Positions 37,584-50,700 of a DNA stretch of 64,000 nucleotides are shown here, in pieces. Numbering within the stretch: the stretch's first letter is position 1; each line of letters begins with the position of its first letter. The stretch spans positions 50,938,157 to 51,002,156 of the forward strand of contig NC_092797.1 of the NCBI RefSeq assembly GCF_918797505.1, in the 5' to 3' direction. The stretch comes from Bemisia tabaci. Taxonomy: Eukaryota; Arthropoda; Insecta; Hemiptera; Aleyrodidae. The position numbers and the translations under genes are program-made. Below the pieces are notes generated by a model. The model was not told the origin of the DNA. It was given only the letters and a program-made list of their open reading frames with translations, and did not search any database.

Positions 37584-38019
37584 TGATCCCTTCTACTCGA
37601 CTTGCTCTGAACAATTAGGCTTTGAAAGGTGACTACATCATGCTTTTCAGCACAAAAAATGTTGAAGTGTAAATTAAATCAGAAATTGTCAATTGAAACT
37701 AAAAAAAACGGATCTAAAACATAGTGATATCACACTATCACAAGAACAGTAGGAGGTAACTAAAACATGCATCAAAATCAGGTCAATAGTCAATGTGTTT
37801 TAAAGGCCTTTCAACTCTTACTCCATCCATCAAATATTTGAATTGTACTAAAAATTAGTTTCAGTAGTACATATTTGGTTACTTAGATGTATGCCCTCTC
37901 AAGCCAAAATTTTTAAACTGTTACCTACGTACTTAAAATGAGTTTTAAGACATGTGTTTTAAGTAACTGCTGTCCTCACGGGTTTATCCAAGAGACCAGA
38001 TGTTTTTACATTTTGAGTC

Positions 38020-38025
38020 AATAAA
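38020..38025 (+). terminator. Candidate poly(A) signal of TMEM14
   Basis: First AATAAA found after the TMEM14 stop codon, about 1.4 kb downstream; another lies near 38045. It is a distant and unproven candidate, and the MITE at 37317-37583 would then be in the 3' UTR. Confidence 0.25.
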
Positions 38026-38049
38026 AGGGAAGAAATGGTACTTAAATAA

Positions 38050-41000
38050 ATAATGAAAAAACAAACAACAATATTTTTGTTTTCAATTTTTTTATTGTAT
38101 TTTAGTATTTTTTTTCACTAATTTCTTATTTTTGTTTAAATTAACCTATTTTTTTCTCACTTGTTTTTACAAAAATTAATTACATCAATGTACAATCTAT
38201 CACAGTAACTTAAAGTTAGCCTGTCGCATTTATAATACAACTCCATTGAGTCTTGAAATTTCTGAAGCACCTTTTATTTTCTTGTAAATCTAGGTATTTT
38301 CACAGTCATCGTTATTCGGTATAGTGTCAACCCAGACGCTGATTCTTTCATTAATCTATGCATTCAAACGGATTTTGTTTAGTTTTGGCTTTAATTTTGA
38401 TCAGTGTTTTCACCCCTTGTGTTCTGCACATTGTCCGACTTTTTAAGACCACTTCATTTCTTTTACTGTTTTTTAGTATTACCTATACTGCTCATTAGGG
38501 ATCAGTTTTTTTTTACTTTAACTATCCTGTGAATACAATTCTTGTTGTTTTGAAGTAAGCCTTGAACAAAGTGATTCAGACAAACTAATTTTTTTCTCGT
38601 TCTGTCGTAACTATTTCTTCCTATCATCCATTTTTTTTTAACTGTAAAGAAATGATACAAAGAAATTTTTATCTGAAGGATAAAAGGAAATTAAAATCAG
38701 TGGTTATAAAAGAGACCTAAATCAAAACCTTTCAATACGAAACGCATGATTAAAAAGTTTTTTAGGAGAGAAAACTTAATTTTCTTAAATATCTCTATGT
38801 TACTTTCAGTTTTGTTGCATAAATTCACGAAAGTGTGATGTGACTTATATGTGATGAAGAGGAGATCCCTATTGAAGAAAGGGGCCCATTACCTACATGA
38901 ATTTTTAATAGAGAGAAAGAATACATTTTAAACTTTTAATCTTTCTTTAGTGATGATCGTCAGCATGAAAACGATGATAATGCTTTCGAATCGTTCCACC
39001 TGTTCAGAAATTTTGGAACCTTACTCAGTTTTTATCATAAACAAGTAGTTTTATCCTGCATGTTAGGGCACAATAATTCCCAAGTCACATTTGACCCGAC
39101 AATGGAAATGAAAATAAAAAATACATATTTTTTTAAATATTAATTCATAGACAACAACGCTTACTATAAAGTGATGTTGTTTCAGTGATTATAATGGTAA
39201 CATAAAATTAATGACAATTTGGCTGCTTGCAGCTTCTTGGTTCATTCCATTAACTGCTGAATAACCAAGATTCAATGGAATAGTTTTCTTCCTGTCCCTC
39301 TGAAGCTTTTTTCTCTTCTCCTTCTTCTTCTTCTTTTTTTGTATGTAATTTCATCGTTCAATTATTTATTCCATAAGTACGGTCATCTATAAGAATTTAA
39401 TCTCAACCGAACTTTGTGCATAGTACTCGATTATACCAGACAAGTCGATTGGTCTATATCAGTTATGAAAATGTACATGAGTGTAATAATCGGCAGTTAA
39501 CATTGGCAATGATTGTAGAATGGTCTTTCATAAAATTAAGTAGTTTATCTAAAACCATCATTTTTTTTAAGTATGTAGGATCAGGTACAATTATTATCTA
39601 TACGGTAACAATTTTTCTCGTTTTGTCTCATATCCCTTGAATGAAGGCAATTTTCCTCTACTACTGATCGTGAGAGGCACCGCTCATAAGCACCGAGATA
39701 CGCACCTAGTTTTTTTCTAGGGTGCCAGTATATAGACACTTACTTTGATGACACAACTCCATATCATTACTTGAACAGTTTGTCATGAACAGCTTTTGGC
39801 AACATATTAACGCAAACATTTGATGTTTATAAAACCAAGTAACAAAAATCTGTTCAGGATTGCCAGAAGCTGTTGAGCAATTTTCTCAATTTCTCAATCG
39901 ACACATTATACCTACAGGTGTTACAGGAATTTTTTTTTTTTCACGAATGTATCGCAAGACTCCCTAAGATTTTGGTTTCCATCCCCATCTTAAGCTTATT
40001 TTCAAAAATAGCCTATTACTTTCGCTCTTACAAGCACGCTGTGTTCGTCACGTTTAAGACAAAGCTCGCTTTATCCATCAAACCCTGTGACTCCACCTTG
40101 AACAGCATCAATGTCAGATACCGGAAGCCTGTCCGCTACAAGTCTCAGTTTCCACTCGCCAGTACCTATCTTGGCAGGTTTTTGTCTTTGAGTCTTCCAT
40201 CCACCAAAATCCCGTTTGTGTCATTAACTTTTCCCCTCTCGTAACTTTCAATGATGTAAAAACTGTCGAAAAGGTGGAGTCTCAAGTTCGATAAAACCTT
40301 TTAGTCCGTGGAAATGGACAATGATTGCGAGTAAATAGAACAGTAAAATTACAGCTCGAAGTAATTTTTTTTTTCTGGCCATGACTGATGTCAAATTTAA
40401 ACTCGAGTCGATCCATGAATCGGGACTCTGCTAAAAAAAATTCTGATTCACCTCAAACGCAGGAAGATCGCATCTCACAATCAGTCAACTGTCCAGTTTT
40501 TGGGCTCTTATTGGTATCATCGGCGATGCCCGATTCTTTCATAATTTATTTCGCATAATCAGTAGCTAGCTTTTAATTTTTCTGTAATTCCTCCTACAAC
40601 CAATCCACATCTACTTGCTGGAGCCTCCAATCTGTTTGCCAGGGCTTGGAGCTGTAACAATACTGATCTTCTTCTTCCAGGCATTGTGACGTCTTCAGTC
40701 ATGGCATCACGAGTAAAAACATTTACTGTCGAACTGAATCCAAATTGACTAAGTCAGAACCTGGTTGGTTCATCAATTTAGCCTTAATGTTGGATCCTGT
40801 TCGATGTATTTGAACTGTGACGCAGACAAGAGTAGTCGACCCATTTATTCTCAAGGCAAGTGAAATGGTGGCACTAGCGCTTTTGCAAACGCAGTTGAAC
40901 AAAATTGTGGCAAATGGAAGTTTTTGTTTTCGGGCATTGGCGCGATAGTGATGGGATGATGTAGCCATTGTTGCTGCAACATGATTTCAACGATGTTGCA

Positions 41001-41560
41001 GCCATGGTTGCTGCAACATTGTACGAATATCGATTTACTGAGTGGGTGCCAACGTTTCAATCGCCTTGATATTTTCTTGGTTTAGCCTTACAGAGGATCG
41101 ACGGTTGAAATCGGCTACCAGGCAAGGTATGCATTTAATTACTGGGCACTTCATACGAATCCTCTTCAAAATGTTACGTAGAACGCAGTTCACGCAACGG
41201 GAAGTTTGAAACTCAGAAGCCACTGGTTTTAACATGTATTTATGACACCGCGGATAAAATTAACTAAAATTTACACAGATGACATAATTTGTACTTTTAA
41301 AATTTGATTCGTGTTAATTATAAGGCATGTACACTCTTGTATCGCTTGTAGAAGCTGATTTTGTGATTTACTGTTCTGTGAATCATTTTCTACGTATAAT
41401 TCTGAAGTGATCACATGTAACTAAGCGCTTTAGTTCGCACCTCGTCTGCTGCCCCATTTAATCGACAGGTTGTCGAATAATGTCGATAGACAAGTAACAT
41501 TACAAGATGAGGTTTTTGTCTTTCGACTAAAAACCACGCGGTTTTAATTATCAAGCGCAA
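38050..41560. other. Intergenic, AT-rich, no gene recognised
   Basis: No exon chain or known protein was found. The longest open stretch is 39873-40244 on the plus strand (123 codons), which shows no family resemblance and lacks a gene context. Around 40960-41030 there is a cluster of GTTGCTGCAAC-type inverted motifs. Confidence 0.5.
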
Positions 41561-41562
41561 CT

Positions 41563-41690
41563 CTTTGCATTGGTTTTCCCTCGATTTAAATGCGTGTAAA
41601 GCAATCGATCCTAAGTGAGGGAAGCTGCCTCCCCTAGAATCGATATTTTTAACGGAGTTAAATGGAAGGAGAAGAGTGTCGCAAGAATCG
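41563..41690. mobile_element. CAGTGGCG hAT-like MITE family, partial copy
   Basis: Shares CTCGATTTAAATGCGTGTAA, CAATCGAT and CTAGAATCGATATTTTTAAC with the fuller copies at 50261 and 61241. It lies directly downstream of the protease stop codon, so it may be transcribed in its 3' UTR. Confidence 0.6.
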
Positions 41691-41739
41691 CCATCGATGA
41701 AGCCTTGTGCTCGGCTATCCTGCGCCTTCGGATCGAAGG

Positions 41740-44700
41740 CTACCGCCGCCGCCCGGGCGTGTATGCCCGGTTGCATACGTACTTGACGGCGGCGCAGCAG
41801 TTCTGTTTGATGTAGTCGTAGGCGCAGTAGTGGAAGCCGTTCTTCACCAGGAAGTCGTAGCAAGAGAGTGATCCCGGTATCACAGCCCGATCCACGCACT
41901 CAGTGTCGCCGTCTCCTGCGATCGGGGAAAACAAACAAACAAAATTTCAGAATTTTTTCAGGGCTAGCAAAGAAACCACCTAATATCCCAAGTGGCATTT
42001 CTAAAGGAAAAATCGCGATATTTTGAAATCTAGTTGTGATTTTTTCAAGGTTTTTTCATGATGAAATCGCTAGGATCATGAACATGTGAGCGATCATCCT
42101 CAATCTTGTCGCAATTTTACCTCTGTATAATCGCGTTCGACGAAATCGAAATTCTCACTCAATTTAGCACGATTTTTTGTCCGATAATATTGCGATAAAT
42201 TGACGTTGATAAAATCGCAAATTCAAAATCCAATAAAATCGCAATTTTATTGCAAATATGTATGCAATAAAATCGCAATTTACTGCAATTCCTCATTTAA
42301 TAATTACAATAAATCGACGTCGACTGCCGTAGAGAACTCTCCTGCGGGCCGGTTCTTGAATTTGATAGACAAAGCGATAGGCAAAGAAGGCGACGGAAAA
42401 ATGGAGCGATCCTATTGGTTGAATCGGTTGGTTCCTATAGACTTAGTGGGAAAATGATGGATTAACTACAAGGTTCCTCATAAGTAGCCGTAAGTTAGTC
42501 TATCGCTTACCCCCTTTGTCCATTGCAACCGCCTGCTCCCACCAATAAGATCGCTGCATTCTCCCTTTACTTTCCTTGGCTGTAGCTCTGTCTTCCGATT
42601 TCAATAATCAGCCTACCGTGTAAAACTAAAAACTTAGTTGGACGTATTTCTACCAAACAGACCTATGTGGAGGTGAGAAATGTGGGGTGTGCTCGTTAGT
42701 TCTCTTTGCGTAAGAGTGAATGGGAATAATTGTGCGCCAGTGACGTCAGCGGCAATGATAGTGCGCACTCGAACGTGAGGGAGCTCGTCGTCGTGGTCAT
42801 TAACTCATGAGCCCTGTCCACAAGGCTCTCTTCCCATGCCCGCGGCTCATGAGTTCCGCATTCAGTTGCACATAGGTCTCTTTGATAGAATGTAAAATCC
42901 CGCTTTTCCAATTCTTCAAAAGGAATCACGCCCTCTTTTACATTGTTTCTTATGCAGCTTCCACGAGCACACCCCATATTTCTCACCTCCACATAGGTCT
43001 GTTTCGTAGAAATACGTCCAGTTGCGAACGCTCCAGTTCAAGTCTTTCTCTAAACGCATGCATGTGTGCAGGTCACTCCTCAATGCTCGGGCGTCAATAA
43101 CTAAATTTTAAGTTTTTGTGAACTGTGGTTATCTCTGTCCAGTCGCGTGGCGTGCTTTGCGATATATCGATTGATTTGCAATCTAAACCCATGGGAAAGT
43201 ACCGATAGACAGGGTGTTCGCAACGAACACCATGAGAATCGATTCTTTCCCATAGCTTCAAATAGGGAATTATCGATAATCGATCATTCACGCCTCGTCA
43301 CTGGCTCCCGATATACAGGGTGTTCGTAACGAACACCATGAGAGTCGATTCTTTCCCATAGCTTCAAATAGGGAATTATCGATAATCGATCATTCACGCC
43401 TCGTCACTGGCTCCCGATATACAGGGTGTTCGCAACGAACACCATGAGAGTCGATTCTTTCCCATAGCTTCAAATAGGGAATTATCGATAATCGATCATT
43501 CACGCCTCGTCACTGGCTCTTGTCATTTCTCTCGTGCACGGTCACGGTTTCCCAAATAAATTATTTAATTACGAATCTACTTATAAATTCTAGGATATTA
43601 GTGCAAGCATACAAGTTTGCCAACCTTGAAATGTTGCTTTTTTTGTCCAAACATGCACATGCAGCAATAAAAGTTATTTCCGGTACCGGGAATCGAACCC
43701 GAGCCTCCTGGGTGAGAGCCAGGTATCCTAGCCACTAGACCATACCGGATGATTGAACGCGTAGGCCGAATTGTGTCAGGTTTACTTGGAGCCGAAACCA
43801 AACGGTTGCACTTTCACAAAAAACTTATTTTTTCTCTCTCTTTCCAGCTCCAACATCAGGGAAAACAACTGGGATTTCAAAGGAGCCCCCACGTGCCCCG
43901 CAACTTTTCAATTTCAGCCGAGGTAGTGGCGGGAAATTCGAATTTTTTAAAGTACCATCCCCCCCTTTTTTTACATTATGTTCTAAAAAGCTGATGGAAT
44001 AGAAAATTTTGGACGCAATTCGCCAGTCTCCAGCTATTTGACTGTCGCAACAACATAGGAAATGTAACTTTATTCAATCGCTATCTTGATTGGCCCAGTC
44101 AGGAGTCTCACCTTTATTTTACAGAATTTCGATCTTAAGTTTTTTACTGCAAATGAAAGCATGCATCGCAAGCATCCATTCATTTTCCAGACCACCCCAT
44201 AGTTATTTATGTACAGAAAGTAATATAAAATTGTCAGTTGTAAAACATGCATTTATTCGATTCCATTTACCTACCGCACGCGTATCCAGTCAGCATTCAG
44301 TTCTATAAATAAAACCCATATTGACGTTCTAGTCGGGTCGACCTTAATAAGCGTGGTTAAGTTACTCTCCAGCGGTAGACTAAAGTTCTTTTTACAATTT
44401 TAAAAAAAAATTCCTCTTTTGTCAGCATCAGCTCCGGATTTGGCATTTTTTTCGTCTCGCATCTTTTTCTCAAATTTTTTCTTCTCCGACAATCATCAGA
44501 CGTGTTTTTCATTACGACAGCAATTATACTTCAAAACGAATAAAACGAATAAAGTCTAACGGTTAAGAAGCTAAATCTAAAACATTTGTTTAAGCCACCG
44601 TTGCACGCGCAAAGCAAAACATAATCAAAGCCTGGAGCACAATTAATCAGAAACTAATCACTACTTTTGAGGCGCAAAGAACAAGACAGCACGCACCCAT

Positions 44701-47700
44701 GCATAATTGGACTACTTTTTGCAATTAGAGACTACAATTTCTGGCTCAATTTAGAAACAGTGTGTGTACTTTTGGTTTCCCTAAGCCCATAAGTGTTTTT
44801 ATCGATGAGCTAGAAATTGTAGTTCCTGATTGCAAAATGTAGTCCAATTGGATGTTATTCAACAGAACGAATCCATCTACAAAGTAGTTCGTAAAAAACA
44901 CGTATCAACTAAATATTCCAAGCGACTACATACACGTCGATTTTAAAACTGTTTTCGTACGGTATTACTTAGTCAAAGCAGTTTTAAAAAACACGCATCA
45001 AGTAAAACATTGCACTAAAACTGTACGTTGTTTTTGAACCTTGTCCTTGTAGATAAATTTTTTCTGGTGAGTGACGTATAATCTGACGTCATTGAGTTAA
45101 AGGGGTTAATGTACAACGGAGGTTTTAAAGAAAAAACGTGTATCTACTATACATAACTATTATAGACCTACGTTATTTGAAGGGACCAGAGCAAGAGAGG
45201 CTAACTGCATCGCAACGCTGCGAAGTTTCTTTGGATAATGCGTTCATTGATGGCTAAATACGGAAAATGCGTTTCTCTATTTATGCAATTTTTCAAAATT
45301 CCTGTTGAAGTTTCATTTTTATAATAAAAGTAAATTAACCATAACATCGGATTGAAATTTCCTGCGGATATTTTTAAATGAGTGAAAATTTACTAAAAAT
45401 TTCAATAAAATCTGATTATCAGTTTCGTTAAATGAATTCAAAATTGAACATTTGGAGACTTGCAATATTGAAGTCAGAGATACGTGTTTTCGACTTAAGC
45501 CATAGGTATTGACCGATGAAAGTTTTCAAATTTAACTTTAAAATTTTTGGTTATTGCCTTGTGATTTGACGGAAAATTCCTGGAATTTTTAATATTTTAC
45601 ACGAACCTGTCTTTGAAACAATGATCAATTTACTTTTTAAGAATGTATATAAATTATTTCGAAACGTATCAGTGCCATTAAGACACTCCAGCTCTGACCC
45701 TCAAACATTTTTAAAGTCACTGTGTGAGTAAAGACGAGAGTCGCAGTCAGTTTTTTCGTCAAAAATATTTTTTTGTAAGCACGTAAGTCTGTTAGGTCCG
45801 TTTCTTGGAGAAATTTGAATTAGTATACTTTTTACATATGTACACATACACACATGTGCATATAAAGATGGACATTTGGAAGGGTCCCTCCTTGAAAAAT
45901 GTATCAATCGTTGTTTTTGTCTGGTTCGCCGTGGTTCGCATCATAGTGAAGTCATAATGTCATGAACAGTTGATTAATATCATAGCACGCAAAAAAATTT
46001 TTGATAGGATGCTGAAGAGAAGATAACCTGTCTTTCTGTGCGAAAGGGTTCTTTAAATCGTGGAACAGCCATGAAGGAACTCATAACCCTCTTGGTGGCA
46101 CCGATCAACGCCCTATACCTCTAGAATGGTAAGACTTCTAAAAATCTGATCATATTCCATGTGTAATGTTGCCAAATCGTGCAATGATGGATACCATGCG
46201 TCACTGGAATATAGACTTTATCTAAACGTCGTTTCCTGGACAAATGAACGTAACTCCATTCCAAAGTTGCAATATTGACTCAAATAATTCAATTTTTCAC
46301 AAAAAACACCAATGCGATTTTCCCTCAAAATTTTTCCGATTTTTGCATGAGATCCAAAGAACAATCAGTGGAATTTTCAGTCGAAAATACTTAAGATCTT
46401 GCAAAAATGCAGTGAAGAATTTGCACGAAAACATTTTATTGCTTCACCTGAGAGTTCTTGATGAGCTGAGTTCGTGGTATTCCTGGTAAAAATTGGCAGT
46501 AGAATCTGTGTTCCAAAATACCATAGACCTACAGCCGGCTGTAAGATTTCCAATAGCTTCTATAGACGGCTACACAATTTCTTATCGCCTTTTATAGCCG
46601 ATGGCGATTAAGCAACAGCCAGACGATAAAGTGTATGCTAAACGTTACTAATTACGGATGCTAGGACTTAGTGAGTTTTTGGAATACTGCTTTCTTTTTG
46701 GGCCGTAGTATCTTGATTTATTTTGCGAGGAAAGCTCTGTACTTTTGATGGATGTCTGCCATTACTAGTATATTATAGCGCCTTCAGTTTCGTATGATAC
46801 TGTGCAATACCTCTGGTGTGAAATAGTTGCTTCAAGCGCCGTGGCAGGCGGGCAGCCAGCGCGAAACACGCATTGGCATGGCGCCTACAAACCTAACAGG
46901 GATACTGCACGCGTTGTGCAATGCGTGAAGTATCCCAGTTAGGTTTGTAGGCGCCAGTTCGTCGCCGCTCCGCTTTGAGTTAGGCTCTAATATTTAATCT
47001 GGCGGAGTCAGCGTTAATCAACTCATGATTTTGAAATGTTTGCACATCCTGTGTGGATTATTCTCATTTTAATTGATGAAAAAAAAAAAAAAATGTATTA
47101 AAGGAAAATATAATGTGTGTTTTGTAAATATTAAAGTGGTTCCGTATCGAACTTAATGATTTCCAAATCACACGAATTTCTACACAGTTTCTTATAGCCT
47201 ATTATAATCGATGGCGAAAAAACAACAGCCAGGCGATAATGTGTAAAGCCCGGCGATAGGAACTGTAGCCCGGCTGCATAATTTTTTATCGCTTCGTATA
47301 GCCCGGCCGTATGATTTTCTCCGCATTCTACAGCCAGCTATACGATTTTCTGTAGCCTCCTTTAGCCGGCCATAAGAATTCCTATGGTATTTTGAAACGC
47401 AGCTCTTGTCGCCAATTTTTACCAGGGATTTTTCATAATTTTTCCCGATGTGGCAAATTGTAGAGAACTAGATTTAAAAGTCTGAAAATTCCCGCCTTGT
47501 GACGTCATTAGGCGACATTTCCCATTTGAACACATGTATTTTAGTAGGTAGATCAAATCATTTTGTCATATCTCCTCCGAGTATTGTTAATTTTAAAAAC
47601 CAAGGGCATTCTCATGTTCAGCTCACTTAGCAGTTCTCCTTGAACATGAAATCCGTCAAATTTTAGGCACCTGCATATCTTCCACCAACGAGGTGATATT

Positions 47701-50700
47701 TGGCAACATTGATATAGTTACGTTCTTTCGCGAGGGGAAAAACGTTACAACCACTCTAAACGTATAGCGCGCCGGTACTGATCCACCACGGTTCGCCTCA
47801 AAATGCAACAATTTCGTTCCAATCGACACGCTTCGTTTCGCAATCGTAACTTACCGACAGATTGGGCTGGGCTGTTCAGCGGGTATAATTTCTTGTTTAA
47901 AATGTCGTACGGACTAGGAGTGGCGTATTTTTTCGTGAAGTATTTATCGTAATATTTTGTGTCGTAGCTGGGGTTTTTCGTGACCGCGCCCTGGTAGTTA
48001 AAAACAGGGCGGGGGGTCGGGGTGAAAGGTTGAGGGTTGAGCGGGTTGACGGTCGTCAATTGACTGTAACTGTTTATCTTATTGTAATAACTTTGTGTCG
48101 ACGGTGGACTCCAAATGTTGTTCCAAGAATATCTGCAAAATATTTTAAAACAAATTCAAGCTTTGAGTATACCTGTTACTTCTGCGTTCAGTCAAGCTAG
48201 CCCGTTTATGCAGGGTTGCCACAGTCAGGAAATACCGCGAAAAGTCAGGGCAAACCGGGAAATGTTAAGGAAACTAACGAAAATGTCAGGAATAATTTGT
48301 TAAATCACCTTTATTCGCTCTCTAGAGTGAGTTTGACGTTTCAAACAACAAATTTTGCCTGAAAACTATTTTCAACCATGTCTTCTTAACCGTCTGTCAC
48401 ATCTTCAATTGTCAGGGAAGTTCATTTTCCAAATTCTGTGGCAACCCTGGCGTTATATTTACAGAACTTACAAATGTTAGCATTTACAAATGGGTTGGTA
48501 TGTACAGTGTTGGATGCGATCTGATCCAGGCGTGCAAAGAACTTCGCCCTTGACATGACTGCCTTACGGTGGCCTTCGCGATTTGCCTCATTTTTGACAC
48601 TTAAGAACTCTAATTTGCCAGCGTCTATTATAAGGTTATGATTTTGCCTCACACCCTCAGGTTTGCGTCATGTCCTGAGAATCTATTTCGAGGCCCTTTT
48701 TTTCTGCACTCTAAGATCCGATCTGCGAAGAAGGTATAAAAGCCGTATTCATAGTTAAATTCGTTTGGTTTAAATTCATAGTTAAATTCGTTCGGTTTAA
48801 ATGCCCCCTCATGCCATAAAGAATCATAGAACCCGCCAGCTGCGGAGACCATTAAGCTTGAACAGGTCGAATATGAATATGGCACCTGAGATAATTTCCT
48901 GCGAATGGTCGGGAGGCAAGCTCTTGAAAATGTCCACTACCCTGCCAGCCCTGAAAATCCGTGTTCTACCCACACAATTCAGAGATGCCTTCATATAACG
49001 ATGTTACCACGCAACACTTCGATGTTAAAATAGTCGCTCAAATCGTACAAAGGTGCTGTGCTCGCTAGTCTGAAAATGTACGCAAAGTACCCTTTTCGGG
49101 AACGCTCAGTAGTCGATCGGTCAATTGATAATTTGTAAAGAGGAGATTTTTCCCAATATCATTTGCAACTTGCCTAAGTGCGTCAGGTCTTCTGACTCAA
49201 AATTTTATCGGGTAAAACTTCATCATAACTCCAAAAGTATGTTCCGAATGAAAATTATTAATCCTTTTTTCTTCAAACTCGTAGTTTTTAATTTCAAAGT
49301 AGTTTTTAAGTTTTATGTTTTAAATTTTGTCTACGATTACCTTATGCGTCCAGCGTCACGGAGCGATATGAGTTCAGCGCCTTCTCACGGTTTGCGCAAC
49401 TATTTCAACTCGAGAGTATTGCGTGGTATTATTGTCAAATGAAGGCGCTTTTAATTCGCTCGGCTGGTAGCCAGGAGGTGGGAATTTTCTAGCAGACAAG
49501 CTCTGAAGCACACAATTGGGCTGATTGAATCAGGATCAGCCTAACTACGCAGACGTTGCCTAATTTCTCGTTTTTCACTTCTTACCAGAAAACCAAACAA
49601 AATTCTGTTTTAACATTTTGTGAGTGTATTCCTAAAAGTCGATGAAAAATTCCAGGCGGTGTGTCGTTTAGTCTCCTGTCTCAAGTATGTAACATGCCAG
49701 GAAATTAGGCGGCGTAAAAACTGTGAGGCTGATTTTAGGGGCGCTTTTTAAAACTTGGTCACACTGTATTTTCTCCATCTAATCAAATTAAAACAATCGA
49801 TTCTTGGTAAGGCAGCTTGCCTCACCTAAAATCGATATTTTTAATGGATTCAAATGGAGAAAAGCAGGGTTGCCAACTTGCAAATTCGCCACTGACCGTA
49901 ATGCTGATTTTGGATGAATCCGATCAATTTTTACCAACTTTATCCCTCGGACAAATGAAAAAGTGGCCAATCCAAGCTTCTTCCTGTGAAAAGTGTGATG
50001 ATGATGATGATCTGATTATTTTGGTGGGTGATAATGTTTGTACCTTGCTAATAACTTACTCCTAAGACTAAACTAGACTGCTTCTAAGATGTAAGCCAAG
50101 AAGAGGCAGTGCTGAATATGAAAAGCTCACTACATCTAAGCACAGAGCTCAGTCCATCCAAACATAAAGCTGTAAGCATGGTCATAGCCACTCTTTTCAC
50201 GTCTCTTGGCTGTGACTGAGCCCTGCTAAAGCAGAAAAGTGATGAAGTCGTGATTGCTGTCAGCGGCGATTCTTGAGAGTTGGCAACGCTGTTTTTCCTC
50301 CATTTGAATATATGTAAAACAATCGATTCCTGGTTCGGCAGCGTGTCTCGCCTAAAATCGATATTTTCAATGGATTTAAATGGAGGAAAAACAGTGTTGC
50401 CAATTCGCCACTGATTGCTGACTATGGCGTGAATTCGAAGTTGCTAACTACCATCTACGACCTTTAACTACGGTTCAAGTGTTTTACGCTACATTTAAGG
50501 AAACGAAATTAATCTAAATTACTAATTACTGTCTAATTACAAAGGAGATGGAAAAAAAAGGGGAAAAACTTCTTTGATCCTAGAGTAAAGTCTATTTTTC
50601 GACTGAAAGATTCCACAGGAGATTGAGGGGCAAAAGTAACTTTTCATTAATACATTTTCCCCCAAAATTGGACGATCACGGGCTGACTATTGAAATTGAT

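Noticed and set aside
39873..40244. 123-codon plus-strand ORF
   Set aside because: No family resemblance, no splice context, hydrophobic and Ser/Thr-rich composition as expected by chance in AT-rich DNA. Left out of the gene list.
41411..41899. 162-codon minus-strand ORF overlapping the last protease exon
   Set aside because: It is a different frame of the exon continuing into a MITE; the frame with matching splice phase ends at 41740.
43203..43520. CRISPR-like array
   Set aside because: Units are 106-bp contiguous tandem copies without unique spacers, in a eukaryotic intron; an ordinary tandem repeat.
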